DNA of 64,000 bases from SZAS-79 sp965279075 (GTDB lineage: Bacteria > Pseudomonadota > Gammaproteobacteria > Burkholderiales > SG8-39): assembly GCA_965279075.1 (NCBI GenBank), contig CBDIHI010000009.1:186001-250000 (forward strand), given 5' to 3'. Positions 40,333 to 49,201 of this stretch are shown in pieces (the first letter of the stretch is position 1; each line of letters starts with the position of its first letter). The notes below the pieces were generated by a model. It was given only the letters and a program-made list of their open reading frames with translations, was not told the DNA's origin and ran no database searches. The translations under genes and the position numbers were made by a program.

Positions 40333-41107
40333 TCGGCTTTTTGAGCAGCATGGCGAGCAGCTCGTGGCGCAGCGCAAGGAACCGCGAATCCTCGCGCGTG
40401 GCGATGTTGTCGCGCGGTCGGGGCAGCCCGATGGGGATGCTGCGCACTACCGTGGAAGGACGCCCGGAAAGCACCACGATCCGGTCGGCAAGGAACACCG
40501 CCTCGTCCACGTCATGCGTCACGAGCACCGCCGTGAAGCGTTGCTTGTCCCGCAGGTCCTGCACCAGCGCATGCAGCTCGAGGCGAGTGAGCGCGTCAAC
40601 CGAGCTGAACGGCTCGTCCATGAGGAGCACGCGCGGTTCGGCGGCGAGGGCGCGGGCAATGGCGACGCGCTGCTGCATGCCGCCGGAGAGCTGCCACGGG
40701 TAGCGGTCGCCGAAATCGGCGAGGCTCACCATTTCCAGAAACCGGCGGCCGTGCGCCCGCGCCGCTGTGCGCGTCATGCCCGGGCGATGCTCGACGGCAA
40801 AGGCGACGTTGTCCTCCACGGTGCGCCAGGCAAACAATGACTTGGCGTACTGCTGGAAGAGGTACACCATGCTCGGCGGAGGCGCGCTGATCGCCACGCC
40901 ATCCAGCCGGACCACGCCGCCGCTCGGCGCGATCAGGGCCGCGGCGATCTGCAGGAGCGTGGACTTGCCGCAGCCCGAGGGGCCGACCACGGCGAGAAAC
41001 TCCCCCTCCTCCACCTCGAGGGAGACATCGTCGATCGCGCGCGTCTCGGCGGCGCCGCCCACGCCAAAGGACTTGCTGACGTTCTCGAGGCGAAGGTAGG
41101 CTGCCAA
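40325..41107 (-). CDS. ABC transporter ATP-binding protein, NitT/TauT (SsuB) type
   Basis: A 260-residue ATPase. Walker A GPSGCGKST starts near residue 42, the signature is LSGGMQQRVAIARALA, and Walker B is VLLMDEPFSSVD, followed by the H-loop VTHDVDEAVFLADR typical of SsuB/TauB. It is the first gene of the five-gene minus-strand operon (ATPase, permease, binding protein, amidohydrolase, permease). It is divergent from the MBL-fold hydrolase at 41224, with 116 bases between them. Confidence 0.92.
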   Translation of the reverse strand: MAAYLRLENVSKSFGVGGAAETRAIDDVSLEVEEGEFLAVVGPSGCGKSTLLQIAAALIAPSGGVVRLDGVAISAPPPSMVYLFQQYAKSLFAWRTVEDNVAFAVEHRPGMTRTAARAHGRRFLEMVSLADFGDRYPWQLSGGMQQRVAIARALAAEPRVLLMDEPFSSVDALTRLELHALVQDLRDKQRFTAVLVTHDVDEAVFLADRIVVLSGRPSTVVRSIPIGLPRPRDNIATREDSRFLALRHELLAMLLKKPNG

Positions 41108-41223
41108 TTGCTACGCCGCTCCTTGGGCGAAGGCTGGGGACTGGGTCGCTTTCATGGCGTTTCTCGCTTCCATTGAAGAATGCGCGATGATTCGCACCTA
41201 CTTTAGACTAAAACGGAGACTGG

Positions 41224-42138
41224 ATGAGCACTTGGACCGTCGGTCCGGTCAGCGTGACTCGAATAGAGGAACAGCTGGGCTTCGGCAGCTTCCCGCCGGA
41301 ACAATATTTCTCGGGCTTCGAAAGGGAGGTACTCGACCGCAATCTGGGCTGGCTGGTCCCCCATCACTACGTACCCGCGGAAAACGCGCTGATCACCAGC
41401 GTGCATTCCTGGCTGATCCGCACACCGCGGCATACGATCCTGCTCGACTGTTGCGCGGGCAACCACAAGGACCGTCCCTGGTGGCCCCGGTTCCATAAGC
41501 TGGAGACGCCCTTCCTCGAGCGGTTGCGCGCGGCGGGGGCACGGCCCGAAGACATCGACATCGTGCTCTGCACCCACCTTCACGCCGACCATATCGGTTG
41601 GAACACGGTACTCAGGGACGGCCGCTGGGTGCCCACCTTCCCCAACGCCAGGTACCTCTTCTCACGCATCGAAAACGACTTCTGGGACCCGCGCGCCAAC
41701 CCCGGGCTGGCCGAGGATCCGGCCCGCAAGATCGCCTACCGCGACAGCGTGCTGCCGGTAGTCGAGGCCGGACAGGTGCAGCTCGTCGACGGCAGCCATG
41801 CCATTGACGACACACTGCTCGTCGAGCCGGCGCCGGGCCACACCCCGGGGCATGTGCTGCTCAAGCTGCGGGCGGGCGACGAAGGCGGCGTGTTCTGCGG
41901 CGACGTGCTCCACCATCCGCTGCAGATTTATGCGCCGCACTGGAACAGCCAGTTCTGCCTGCTGCCCGAAGAGGCGCGTGCCACGCGGCGCCGGGTACTC
42001 GAGCACTGCGCGGAACACGGTGCGCTCCTGTTCCCCACCCACTTCGGCGCGCCGCACGTAGCCGCGATCGGATCCGCGGGCGGCGGGTTCTCGGCCCGAT
42101 TTGTCGAAGGTGCGCCGGGTCGCGCATCCCCGGGATGA
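41224..42138 (+). CDS. MBL-fold metallo-hydrolase
   Basis: A 304-residue metallo-beta-lactamase-fold hydrolase. The metal motif is H118-L-H120-A-D122-H123 in CTHLHADHIGWNT. Further ligands are the histidine in APGHTPGHVLLKL, the aspartate in GGVFCGDVLHHPLQI and the late histidine in FPTHFGAPHV. The pattern fits the lactonase/hydrolase-like branch (quorum-quenching lactonase relatives) rather than true beta-lactamases. GGAG precedes the ATG. It is divergent from the ABC operon with the amidohydrolase, so it may act on the same compound class; that is inference. Confidence 0.87.
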   Translation: MSTWTVGPVSVTRIEEQLGFGSFPPEQYFSGFEREVLDRNLGWLVPHHYVPAENALITSVHSWLIRTPRHTILLDCCAGNHKDRPWWPRFHKLETPFLERLRAAGARPEDIDIVLCTHLHADHIGWNTVLRDGRWVPTFPNARYLFSRIENDFWDPRANPGLAEDPARKIAYRDSVLPVVEAGQVQLVDGSHAIDDTLLVEPAPGHTPGHVLLKLRAGDEGGVFCGDVLHHPLQIYAPHWNSQFCLLPEEARATRRRVLEHCAEHGALLFPTHFGAPHVAAIGSAGGGFSARFVEGAPGRASPG

Positions 42139-42158
42139 TCGCTAGCTGCTGCTGAGGT

Positions 42159-42965
42159 TCACCACAGCCTGGCGATCATCCGTGCCGCAATGACGTACAG
42201 CGTCAGCGCAAACACCATCCGCAGTTGCTTCACGGGCATGCGATGCGAAAGACCCGCACCGAGCGGTGCGGTGAGCATGCTGGGTGCCACGATCATCGCG
42301 AGCGCGGGGAGGTAGATGAAGCCCAGGCTGTAGCGTGGCAACGGTCCCGCCTGGAGCCCTGCATAGACATAGCCTGCGCTAGCGACCAGCCCGAGCGGGA
42401 ACCCGATCGCCGCCGCCGTCCCGACCGCCCGCTTGAGTGGAACGTTGCACCAGGCCATGAACGGGATTGTCAGGAAGGCCGCCCCCGCCGCAAGGAAGGT
42501 GGACAGGAACGAAACCACGGCGCCGACGAAGCCCAGGCCCAGCCACCCCGGCAGCGCCCGCGTGCCCTTGGGTTTGAGGTCGAAGAACATGCTCGTCGCC
42601 GCATAGAAGATGAAACCGGCAAAGAAGATCGCCAACGGGCGGCCGGGCACTTTTCCGGCCACGACGGTGGCAAACACGGCGCCCAGCGCAATGCCCGGGA
42701 GCATGCCCCGCACGATCTCCCAGCTGATGCCGCCCCGCGCGTGGTGCGCCCCCACGCTGGATGCCGTGGTGAACGGGATCGTGGCCATGGCCGTGGCCAG
42801 CGCCATGTGAACGAGGTGATCGGGGGGGAACCCGGCCTCGGGACCCTGGAGCCCGAATATGTACAGCATGATGGGCACGAGCACCATGCCACCGCCTATG
42901 CCGAGCAGGCCCGACATGAAACCGATCACCGTGCCGACCAGGAGATACACCCACCACAGGTCCAT
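42159..42965 (-). CDS. TauE/SafE family (TSUP) anion transporter
   Basis: A 268-residue membrane protein of the TauE/SafE family. It has about eight helices and the repeated GGG motif near the start (VGTVIGFMSGLLGIGGGMVL) matched by FVGAVVSFLSTFLAAGAAFL in the second half. Members move sulfite, sulfonates or other organic anions. It lies three bases after the HAD phosphatase stop on the same strand, as the last gene of the ackA-glpD-HAD-TauE chain. Confidence 0.88.
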   Translation of the reverse strand: MDLWWVYLLVGTVIGFMSGLLGIGGGMVLVPIMLYIFGLQGPEAGFPPDHLVHMALATAMATIPFTTASSVGAHHARGGISWEIVRGMLPGIALGAVFATVVAGKVPGRPLAIFFAGFIFYAATSMFFDLKPKGTRALPGWLGLGFVGAVVSFLSTFLAAGAAFLTIPFMAWCNVPLKRAVGTAAAIGFPLGLVASAGYVYAGLQAGPLPRYSLGFIYLPALAMIVAPSMLTAPLGAGLSHRMPVKQLRMVFALTLYVIAARMIARLW

Positions 42966-42968
42966 CGC

Positions 42969-43751
42969 TCAGCGACCCAGCAGGTGGGTGACGAGTTCGG
43001 AAAATCCCGACCCCGCTTCCCCGCAAGTGATGAAGCCGGGCGGGGTTGCGAGCAGGGCTTCGTACCGGCGCACATTCGCCACGCCTACTGAATTTCGGAA
43101 GAAGGCGAACATGGGCGCGTCGTTCGGCGAATCCCCGGCAAATGCGAACGCATTGCCGGACCGGTCCAGGTCGATCCCCAGGCGTTCGCGCGCGAAGGTC
43201 CGCGTCATGCCGAGCTTGTCGTAATCGCCGAACCAGCCGTTCACGTGGATCGAGCTGATCTTCGCCGTCATGCCGGCGTCTCGCATCAGCCCGGCGATAC
43301 GCTGCGCACCCTCCAGCCCGAGCGGCGCCACGTCCTCGCAAAAGTCGATCGCCAGGTCCGCTTCGCGGTAGAGCTGGTCGGAAGCAAGGGCACAACCGCG
43401 TACTTCGGCAAGGATGCGCTCCCGGACCGCCGTCATGCGGGCGCGGTTGGCGGCGCGCGTCGCCTCGTCGAACAGGAAGCGCTTCTCCAGCGCACGGGCG
43501 ACCGGGTCGTAGCGGAAATAAAAGGCCCCGTTCTCTCCCACCACCCCGTCCACCGGCCACATGCGCGCGATATGGTCGCACCATCCCGCAGGACGGCCGG
43601 TGATGGGCACCGCGATGTGGCCCGCGGCTTTCCAGCGCTCAAGCGCCGTATAGGCCTGCGCGGTCAGCCGGCCCTCCGTGGTCAGCGTGTCGTCGATGTC
43701 GAAAAACAGGCCGCGAATCCCCGCCGGGTCCAGCTCCGCGAGCGGGCGCAT
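42969..43751 (-). CDS. HAD-IIB family hydrolase (sugar-phosphatase/mannosylglycerate phosphatase-like)
   Basis: A 260-residue HAD hydrolase. Motif I is LFFDIDDTLT with D18 as nucleophile and D20 as acid/base. A type IIB cap follows motif II (VPITGRP), and motif IV is FAFAGDSPNDAPMFAFF. It resembles mannosyl-3-phosphoglycerate and sucrose phosphatases. The ATG at 43751 shares one base with the glpD stop (TGATG), so it is translated by coupling; longer in-frame starts would overlap glpD. The link to glpD hints at a sugar- or glycerol-phosphate substrate, but that is not shown. Confidence 0.85.
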   Translation of the reverse strand: MRPLAELDPAGIRGLFFDIDDTLTTEGRLTAQAYTALERWKAAGHIAVPITGRPAGWCDHIARMWPVDGVVGENGAFYFRYDPVARALEKRFLFDEATRAANRARMTAVRERILAEVRGCALASDQLYREADLAIDFCEDVAPLGLEGAQRIAGLMRDAGMTAKISSIHVNGWFGDYDKLGMTRTFARERLGIDLDRSGNAFAFAGDSPNDAPMFAFFRNSVGVANVRRYEALLATPPGFITCGEAGSGFSELVTHLLGR

Positions 43752-45235
43752 CAGCGCGCCGCCAGCCACGCGGCCACGCGGTCGCGTTGCGTGGCGGAAA
43801 GGTGCAGCCCGACCTTGGTTCGCCGCCAGAGGATATCCTCGGCGCTCCGCGCCCATTCGTGATCCACGAGATAGGCAACCTCCCGCGCATGGAGCCCGGC
43901 GCCGAAGTTTTCGCCCAGGGCGTCTTGGTCCTTCGCGTCTCCGAGGACTTCCCGGGCAAGTGTGCCGTGGCGGCGGAAGATTCCGGCCAGTACGTCTGCA
44001 GGAATGCCCGGGTACGCGGCACGCAGTTGTTCGTACGCCGCCGCCGGGGACAGCCCCGGCGCGCTCCCCGGAAGCGCGACGGACTGCGTCCACGCCGGCT
44101 TCATGGCGGGGAAATAGGGGGCGAGTTTCTCCAGCGCATGTTCCGCAAGGCGCCGGTACGTGGTGATTTTGCCGCCGAATACGGACAGCACCGCTGCCGC
44201 GCCCTGATCGTCGTCGACGCGCAGCGTGTAGTCGCGCGTCACGGCCGAAGGATCGTTGGTACCGTCATCGTACAAAGGGCGGATGCCGGAGTATTTCCAT
44301 ACGGCATCCGCCGGCGTGACGGGCTTTGCGAGGTACCGGTTCACGGCCCTGCAAAGATAAGCGACTTCCTCGTCGCTGGCCTCGGGCTTGCCCGGCCCAC
44401 CCTTGACGACGATGTCGGTGGTGCCGACCAGCGTATAGCGGCCCTCGTAGGGAATCATGAACACTACGCGCTTGTCGTCGTTCTGCAGGATGAACGCATG
44501 CTCGCCCTCATAGAGCTTCGGCACCACGATGTGGCTGCCCTTGACGAGACGCACGTTGTCCCGGCTGGGCTGGTGAAGGTGGCCGTTCAGTACTTCCTTC
44601 ACCCACGGCCCGGCCGCGTTGACGATGGCGCGGGCAGACACTCCGGTCGTCTTTCCGTCGGGACCCTTCAGCTCCGCGGCCCAGACGCCGTCCTTGCGGT
44701 GGGCGCTGACACATGCGGTGCGCGTAAGGATGGTTGCACCGAGGCGCTTCGCGTCGAGCGCATTCGCCACCACCAGGCGCGCGTCGTCGACACGACAATC
44801 GGAGTAGATGAACCCGTTGCGCAACGACGCCTTGAGGCCCGAGTTGTATGGAGGGGCGACGAGGCTGACGCCGTGGGACCCGGGCAAAGTGGCGCGCCGG
44901 CCGAGATGGTCGTACAGGAACAGGCCCATGCGGATCATCCACCGCGGCCTAAGCTCAGGCACGTGTGGCATCACGAAGCGCATCGGAGAGACCAGGTGCC
45001 AGGCGATCCCAAGCAGAACTTCGCGCTCGGCCAGCGACTCCGCCACCAGGCGGAACTCATACTGCTCGAGGTACCGCAGGCCGCCGTGGATCAGCTTGGA
45101 GGACCACGACGAGGTGTGCGAGGCGAGGTCGTCCTTTTCGACGACGAGCACCGACAGCCCGCGGCCCGCGGCGTCCCGGGCGATGCCGATGCCGTTGATG
45201 CCGCCTCCTATGACGAGAAGGTCGTAGGCCTGCAT
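43751..45235 (-). CDS. glpD: Glycerol-3-phosphate dehydrogenase (FAD, aerobic type)
   Basis: A 494-residue flavoprotein that oxidises sn-glycerol 3-phosphate to dihydroxyacetone phosphate and reduces quinone. FAD motifs are DLLVIGGGINGIGIARDAAG (residues 5-24) and SSWSSKLIHGGLRYLEQYEF. Further landmarks are GGKITTYRRLAEHALEKL and the substrate area YTLVGTTDIVVKGGPGKPEA. The C-terminal DAO_C domain ends near the stop. Its start overlaps the ackA stop and its stop overlaps the next start (both TGATG). No glpK or glpF is in the window. Confidence 0.95.
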   Translation of the reverse strand: MQAYDLLVIGGGINGIGIARDAAGRGLSVLVVEKDDLASHTSSWSSKLIHGGLRYLEQYEFRLVAESLAEREVLLGIAWHLVSPMRFVMPHVPELRPRWMIRMGLFLYDHLGRRATLPGSHGVSLVAPPYNSGLKASLRNGFIYSDCRVDDARLVVANALDAKRLGATILTRTACVSAHRKDGVWAAELKGPDGKTTGVSARAIVNAAGPWVKEVLNGHLHQPSRDNVRLVKGSHIVVPKLYEGEHAFILQNDDKRVVFMIPYEGRYTLVGTTDIVVKGGPGKPEASDEEVAYLCRAVNRYLAKPVTPADAVWKYSGIRPLYDDGTNDPSAVTRDYTLRVDDDQGAAAVLSVFGGKITTYRRLAEHALEKLAPYFPAMKPAWTQSVALPGSAPGLSPAAAYEQLRAAYPGIPADVLAGIFRRHGTLAREVLGDAKDQDALGENFGAGLHAREVAYLVDHEWARSAEDILWRRTKVGLHLSATQRDRVAAWLAAR

Positions 45236-46407
45236 CAGCGCGCCCGAAGCGCATCCATCGTGTGTCTCGCGATGATTCGCGCCTCGTCAGTGGCGATCAC
45301 CCAGGCTGATATCCGACTCGACTCGCTGCTGATGCGCGGACCGCCTGATGCGTTCGCCTCCATGTCGAGCTCGACGCCCAGCCACGCCGCCGCCGCGCCG
45401 ACCCCGGCGCGGATCGCCGGGTGGTGCTGCCCGATTCCCGCCGTGAACACCAGCGCGTCCAGGCCACCCAGGGCCGCGGCCATCGACCCGATCTCGCGGC
45501 CGATGCGGTAGACATACAGGTCGATGGCCTGCCTTGCCGAAGTCTGGTCGCTCGCCATGAGCACGCGCATGTCATCGGAAACGCCGGAGATGCCTGCAAG
45601 GCCGGACTCGTGGTACAGCACCTGCTCGACCTGACGCACGCTCATGCCCAGGTGTTCCATCATGTAAAGGACGACGCCCGGGTCAAGGCTGCCACAGCGC
45701 GTTCCCATGGGGACCCCGTCGAGCGCCGTAAACCCCATCGTAGTGGCGATGCTGCGGCCTGCCGAAAGCGCGCAGAGGCTGGAGCCGGCACCCAGGTGCG
45801 CGACTATGGTCTTGCCGGTTGCGGCACGCGCATCGAGTTCGGGCAGGACGGACGCCACGTACTCGTAGGACAACCCGTGGAACCCGTAGCGCTGCACTCC
45901 CCGAGACGTGATTGAAGCCGGCAGCGCAAACGCCTGCGCGACCGGCGGCTGGGAGCGGTGGAACGAGGTGTCGAAGCACGCAACCTGCGGGAGCGATGCG
46001 TCGAGATTCGAGATGGCGCGCATGGCCGCGAGGCTATGGGGCTGGTGAAGCGGCGCGAGCGACACCAGCTTGTCCAACTTGACGAGGACTTGGGGGTCGA
46101 CGAGGACGGGACCCGCGTAATCGCGACCCCCGTGCACGACCCGGTGACCGACCGCGGCCAACTTGTCGTAAGCCGCGGCGCCCGGCAGGAAGTCGAGCAG
46201 GAATGCCAGTGCTTCGGTGTGGCCGAGCGGCTCATCCCAGCGCTTTTCGTCGATGGTCGTGTCGCGGCTGTCGCGGGCGAGGAAATGCGCGGACGCGCCG
46301 ATATGCTCGATCTCGCCGTGCAGGCGGACGTCGAGCGAACCCGCCGCAAACAGCGAGAACTTCAGGCTCGAGGAGCCCGCGTTCAGCACCAGCAGCGCAT
46401 CGGCCAT
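45235..46407 (-). CDS. ackA: Acetate/propionate kinase
   Basis: A 390-residue kinase that interconverts acetate plus ATP and acetyl phosphate. Conserved motifs are LVLNAGSSSLKFSLF (6-20), VGHRVVHGGRDY, ACFDTSFHRSQPPVAQAFAL and IVAHLGAGSSLCALSAGRS, then FTAGIGQHHPAIR near the C-terminus. GGAGG lies just before the ATG at 46407, directly after the T-run of the atp operon terminator. No phosphotransacetylase gene is nearby, which is unusual, as pta normally accompanies ackA. The gene is translationally coupled to glpD. Confidence 0.95.
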   Translation of the reverse strand: MADALLVLNAGSSSLKFSLFAAGSLDVRLHGEIEHIGASAHFLARDSRDTTIDEKRWDEPLGHTEALAFLLDFLPGAAAYDKLAAVGHRVVHGGRDYAGPVLVDPQVLVKLDKLVSLAPLHQPHSLAAMRAISNLDASLPQVACFDTSFHRSQPPVAQAFALPASITSRGVQRYGFHGLSYEYVASVLPELDARAATGKTIVAHLGAGSSLCALSAGRSIATTMGFTALDGVPMGTRCGSLDPGVVLYMMEHLGMSVRQVEQVLYHESGLAGISGVSDDMRVLMASDQTSARQAIDLYVYRIGREIGSMAAALGGLDALVFTAGIGQHHPAIRAGVGAAAAWLGVELDMEANASGGPRISSESSRISAWVIATDEARIIARHTMDALRAR

Positions 46408-46418
46408 TGCCGTCCTCC

Positions 46419-46450
46419 AAAAAGAAAAGGGGCAGTCAGCGCTGCCCCCC
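46419..46450 (-). terminator. Intrinsic terminator of the ATP synthase operon
   Basis: On the minus strand, GGGGCAG, a six-base loop and CTGCCCC are followed by TTTTCTTTTT. It lies in the 61 bases between atpC and ackA. The T-run runs straight into GGAGG of the ackA ribosome binding site, so terminator read-through would produce an ackA message directly. Confidence 0.85.
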
Positions 46451-46468
46451 TCATTAAGCGCGGAACCG

Positions 46469-46891
46469 CTACCTCTTCTGGCGCAGTTTCCGGATCGCAG
46501 CGATCTGCGCCGCCGCTTCGGCAAGCTCTGCGGCCGCCTTGGCGTACTCCATCTTTCCAGTACGGTCCTGCATAGCTTCCTGCGCGCGCTTCTGCGCCTC
46601 GATCGCCTTGGCCTCGTCAAGGTCGTGGCCGCGGATGGCGGTGTCTGCGAGCACCGTCACCACTTTCGGCTGGACCTCGAGCATCCCGCCGGCGACGAAT
46701 ATCAGCTCCTCCGCACCACCACCTTCAGGCTTTATCCGAACGGTGCCCGGCTTGATGCGGGTGATCAGCGGCGTGTGCCGGGGGTAAATGCCCAACTCGC
46801 CCGCCTCGCCCGGCAGGACCACGAACTCGGCCTCGCCGGAGTAGATCTGCTCCTCGGCGCTGACGACGTCGACGTGTATGGTGTGTGCCAT
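46469..46891 (-). CDS. atpC: ATP synthase F1 epsilon subunit
   Basis: A 140-residue subunit. The N-terminal beta-sandwich has HIHVDVVSAEEQIYSGEAEF, LPGEAGELGIYPRHTPLITR and GGMLEVQPKVVTVLADTAIR; the C-terminal helical hairpin is rich in Ala, Glu and Lys. It regulates rotation by contacts with the gamma subunit. It is the last gene of the atp operon and overlaps the end of atpD by one base. A terminator follows. Confidence 0.95.
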   Translation of the reverse strand: MAHTIHVDVVSAEEQIYSGEAEFVVLPGEAGELGIYPRHTPLITRIKPGTVRIKPEGGGAEELIFVAGGMLEVQPKVVTVLADTAIRGHDLDEAKAIEAQKRAQEAMQDRTGKMEYAKAAAELAEAAAQIAAIRKLRQKR

Positions 46892-48270
46892 TACTGCAGG
46901 GTCTTCGCTTTCTCGACCGCTTCCTCGATCGCGCCGACCATGTAGAACGCCTGCTCGGGCAGGTGGTCGTAGTCGCCGTTGACGATGCCCTTGAAGCCCT
47001 TGATCGTGTCGGCGAGCGAAACGTACTTGCCGTCCTGGCCGGTGAAGTTCTTTGCCACGTCGAACGGCTGGGACAGGAAACGCTGGATCTTGCGCGCGCG
47101 GGCCACGGCCAGTTTGTCTTCGGGCGAAAGCTCGTCCATGCCAAGGATCGCGATGATGTCGCGCAGTTCCTTGTAGCGCTGCAGCGTCGCCTGCACGGAG
47201 CGCGCGACGTTGTAGTGCTCCTCGCCGACCACGTGCGGGTCCATCTGGCGGCTGGTGGAGTCGAGCGGATCCACAGCGGGGTAGATGCCCAGCGACGCGA
47301 TGTCGCGCGACAGCACCACGGTGGAGTCGAGGTGGCCGAAGGTGGTCGCGGGCGACGGGTCGGTCAGGTCGTCGGCGGGCACGTACACGGCCTGGATCGA
47401 GGTGATCGAGCCGGTCTTGGTGGAGGTGATGCGCTCCTGCAGGCGGCCCATTTCCTCGGCCAGCGTCGGCTGGTAACCCACCGCCGAGGGCATCCGACCC
47501 AGCAGCGCGGACACTTCCGTGCCGGCCAGCGTGAAGCGGTAGATGTTGTCGACGAAGAACAGCACGTCGCGGCCTTCGTCGCGGAACGCCTCGGCCATCG
47601 TGAGGCCGGTCAGCGCGACGCGCAGGCGGTTGCCGGGCGGCTCGTTCATCTGGCCGTAGACCAGCGCGACCTTGTCCAGAACGCCGCCGTCCTTCATCTC
47701 GTGGTAGAAGTCGTTGCCTTCGCGGGTACGCTCGCCCACGCCGGCGAACACCGACAGGCCCGAGTGCTTCTTAGCGATGTTGTTGATCAGTTCCATCATG
47801 TTCACGGTCTTGCCCACGCCGGCGCCGCCGAACAGGCCCACCTTGCCGCCCTTGGCAAACGGGCAGACGAGGTCGATCACCTTGATCCCGGTCTCGAGCA
47901 GGTCCTGCGAGGGCGAGAGCTCCTCGTACTTCGGCGCGTTGCGGTGGATCGAGGCGGTTTTCTCCGCGGCGATCGGGCCGGCCTCGTCGATCGGGCGGCC
48001 CAGCACGTCCATGATGCGGCCGAGGGTCTTCGGGCCGATCGGCACGAGGATCGGGTTCTTGGTGTTGACCACCGTCATGCCGCGGCGCAGGCCGTCGGAC
48101 GACCCCAGCGCGATCGTGCGCACGATGCCGTCGCCGAGCTGCTGCTGGACTTCCAGTGTCAGGCCGATTTCGTCCATCTTGAGCGCGTCATAGATGGCGG
48201 GCATCTGGTCGCGCGGGAATTCCACGTCGACCACCGCACCGATGCACTGAACGATTGTTCCTTGGTTCAT
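46891..48270 (-). CDS. atpD: ATP synthase F1 beta subunit
   Basis: A 459-residue catalytic subunit. Walker A GGAGVGKT lies near 148-155, followed by VFAGVGERTREGNDFYHEM and the Walker B region DVLFFVDNIYRFTLAGTEVS. The catalytic-site GERTREGND and the C-terminal LSQPFDVAKNFTGQDGKYVS are typical. It makes ATP from ADP and phosphate with AtpA in the alpha3beta3 ring. Full length for the family. Confidence 0.98.
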   Translation of the reverse strand: MNQGTIVQCIGAVVDVEFPRDQMPAIYDALKMDEIGLTLEVQQQLGDGIVRTIALGSSDGLRRGMTVVNTKNPILVPIGPKTLGRIMDVLGRPIDEAGPIAAEKTASIHRNAPKYEELSPSQDLLETGIKVIDLVCPFAKGGKVGLFGGAGVGKTVNMMELINNIAKKHSGLSVFAGVGERTREGNDFYHEMKDGGVLDKVALVYGQMNEPPGNRLRVALTGLTMAEAFRDEGRDVLFFVDNIYRFTLAGTEVSALLGRMPSAVGYQPTLAEEMGRLQERITSTKTGSITSIQAVYVPADDLTDPSPATTFGHLDSTVVLSRDIASLGIYPAVDPLDSTSRQMDPHVVGEEHYNVARSVQATLQRYKELRDIIAILGMDELSPEDKLAVARARKIQRFLSQPFDVAKNFTGQDGKYVSLADTIKGFKGIVNGDYDHLPEQAFYMVGAIEEAVEKAKTLQ

Positions 48271-48302
48271 GGCGTGAGTCCTAATAAATCAGATCAGATT
48301 CG

Positions 48303-49166
48303 TTAAACGGCCGCGGCCCCGCCGACGATCTCCGAGAGTTCCTTGGTGATCGCCGCCTGGCGCGACTTGTTGTAGATCAGTTGCAGTTCGCCGATCACGT
48401 TGCCGGCGTTGTCGCTCGCGGCCTTCATCGCGACCATGCGGGCGCTCTGCTCGGAGGCGATGTTCTCGGACACGGCCTGATAGATAAGCGCCTCGATGTA
48501 GCGCGTGAGGACCTGGTCAATCACCGCCTTGGCGTCGGGTTCGTAGATGTAGTCCCACAGGCCTTCGGGGGCGCCCATCTTCTCGCCGGACAACGGCAGG
48601 AGCTGCTCCATCACCGGCTCCTGCTTCATCGTGTTCAGGAACTTGGTGTAGAAAATGACCAGCCGGTCGAAGCGGTCCGCCGTGTAGCCGTCGAGCATGA
48701 CCTTCACTGCGCCGACGAGCTTGTCCATGTGCGGGGTGTCGCCCAGCCCGACCACGTGCGAGACGATGTTGGCCTTGAGGCGCTGCATGAAGCCCAGGCC
48801 CTTGTTGCCGATTGCGCAGACCTCGAACTCCTCGCCCTGACCCTCCCACTCGCGCATCTTGGCGAGCGCCATGCGAAGCACGTTGGTGTTCAGGCCGCCG
48901 CAAAGGCCCTTGTCCGAGGTGACGACGATGATGCCGACCCTCTTGACCGAGTCGCGCGCGACGAGGAACGGGTGGCGGTACTCCGGGTTGGCATGGCTCA
49001 TGTGCGCCGCGACGTTGCGGATCTTTTCCGCATAGGGGCGCGCGGCGCGCATGCGCTGCTGCGCCTTCCTCATCTTCGAGGCGGCGACCATCTCCATGGC
49101 CTTGGTGATCTTGCGCGTGTTTTGCACGCTCTTGATCTTGGTGCGTATTTCCTTGCTGCCGGGCAT
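48303..49166 (-). CDS. atpG: ATP synthase F1 gamma subunit
   Basis: A 287-residue rotor subunit. The N-terminal MPGSKEIRTKIKSVQNTRKI with TKAMEMVAASKMRKAQQRM and the C-terminal SENIASEQSARMVAMKAASD with NAGNVIGELQLIYNKSRQAA are the two long helices of the central stalk. The middle has ITSDKGLCGGLNTNV-like sequence (VVTSDKGLCGGLNTNVLR). It couples c-ring rotation to catalysis. Confidence 0.97.
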   Translation of the reverse strand: MPGSKEIRTKIKSVQNTRKITKAMEMVAASKMRKAQQRMRAARPYAEKIRNVAAHMSHANPEYRHPFLVARDSVKRVGIIVVTSDKGLCGGLNTNVLRMALAKMREWEGQGEEFEVCAIGNKGLGFMQRLKANIVSHVVGLGDTPHMDKLVGAVKVMLDGYTADRFDRLVIFYTKFLNTMKQEPVMEQLLPLSGEKMGAPEGLWDYIYEPDAKAVIDQVLTRYIEALIYQAVSENIASEQSARMVAMKAASDNAGNVIGELQLIYNKSRQAAITKELSEIVGGAAAV

Positions 49167-49201
49167 GGCCTGAGAGCCTCTAATTAGTACGAGCCGGGGT
49201 C

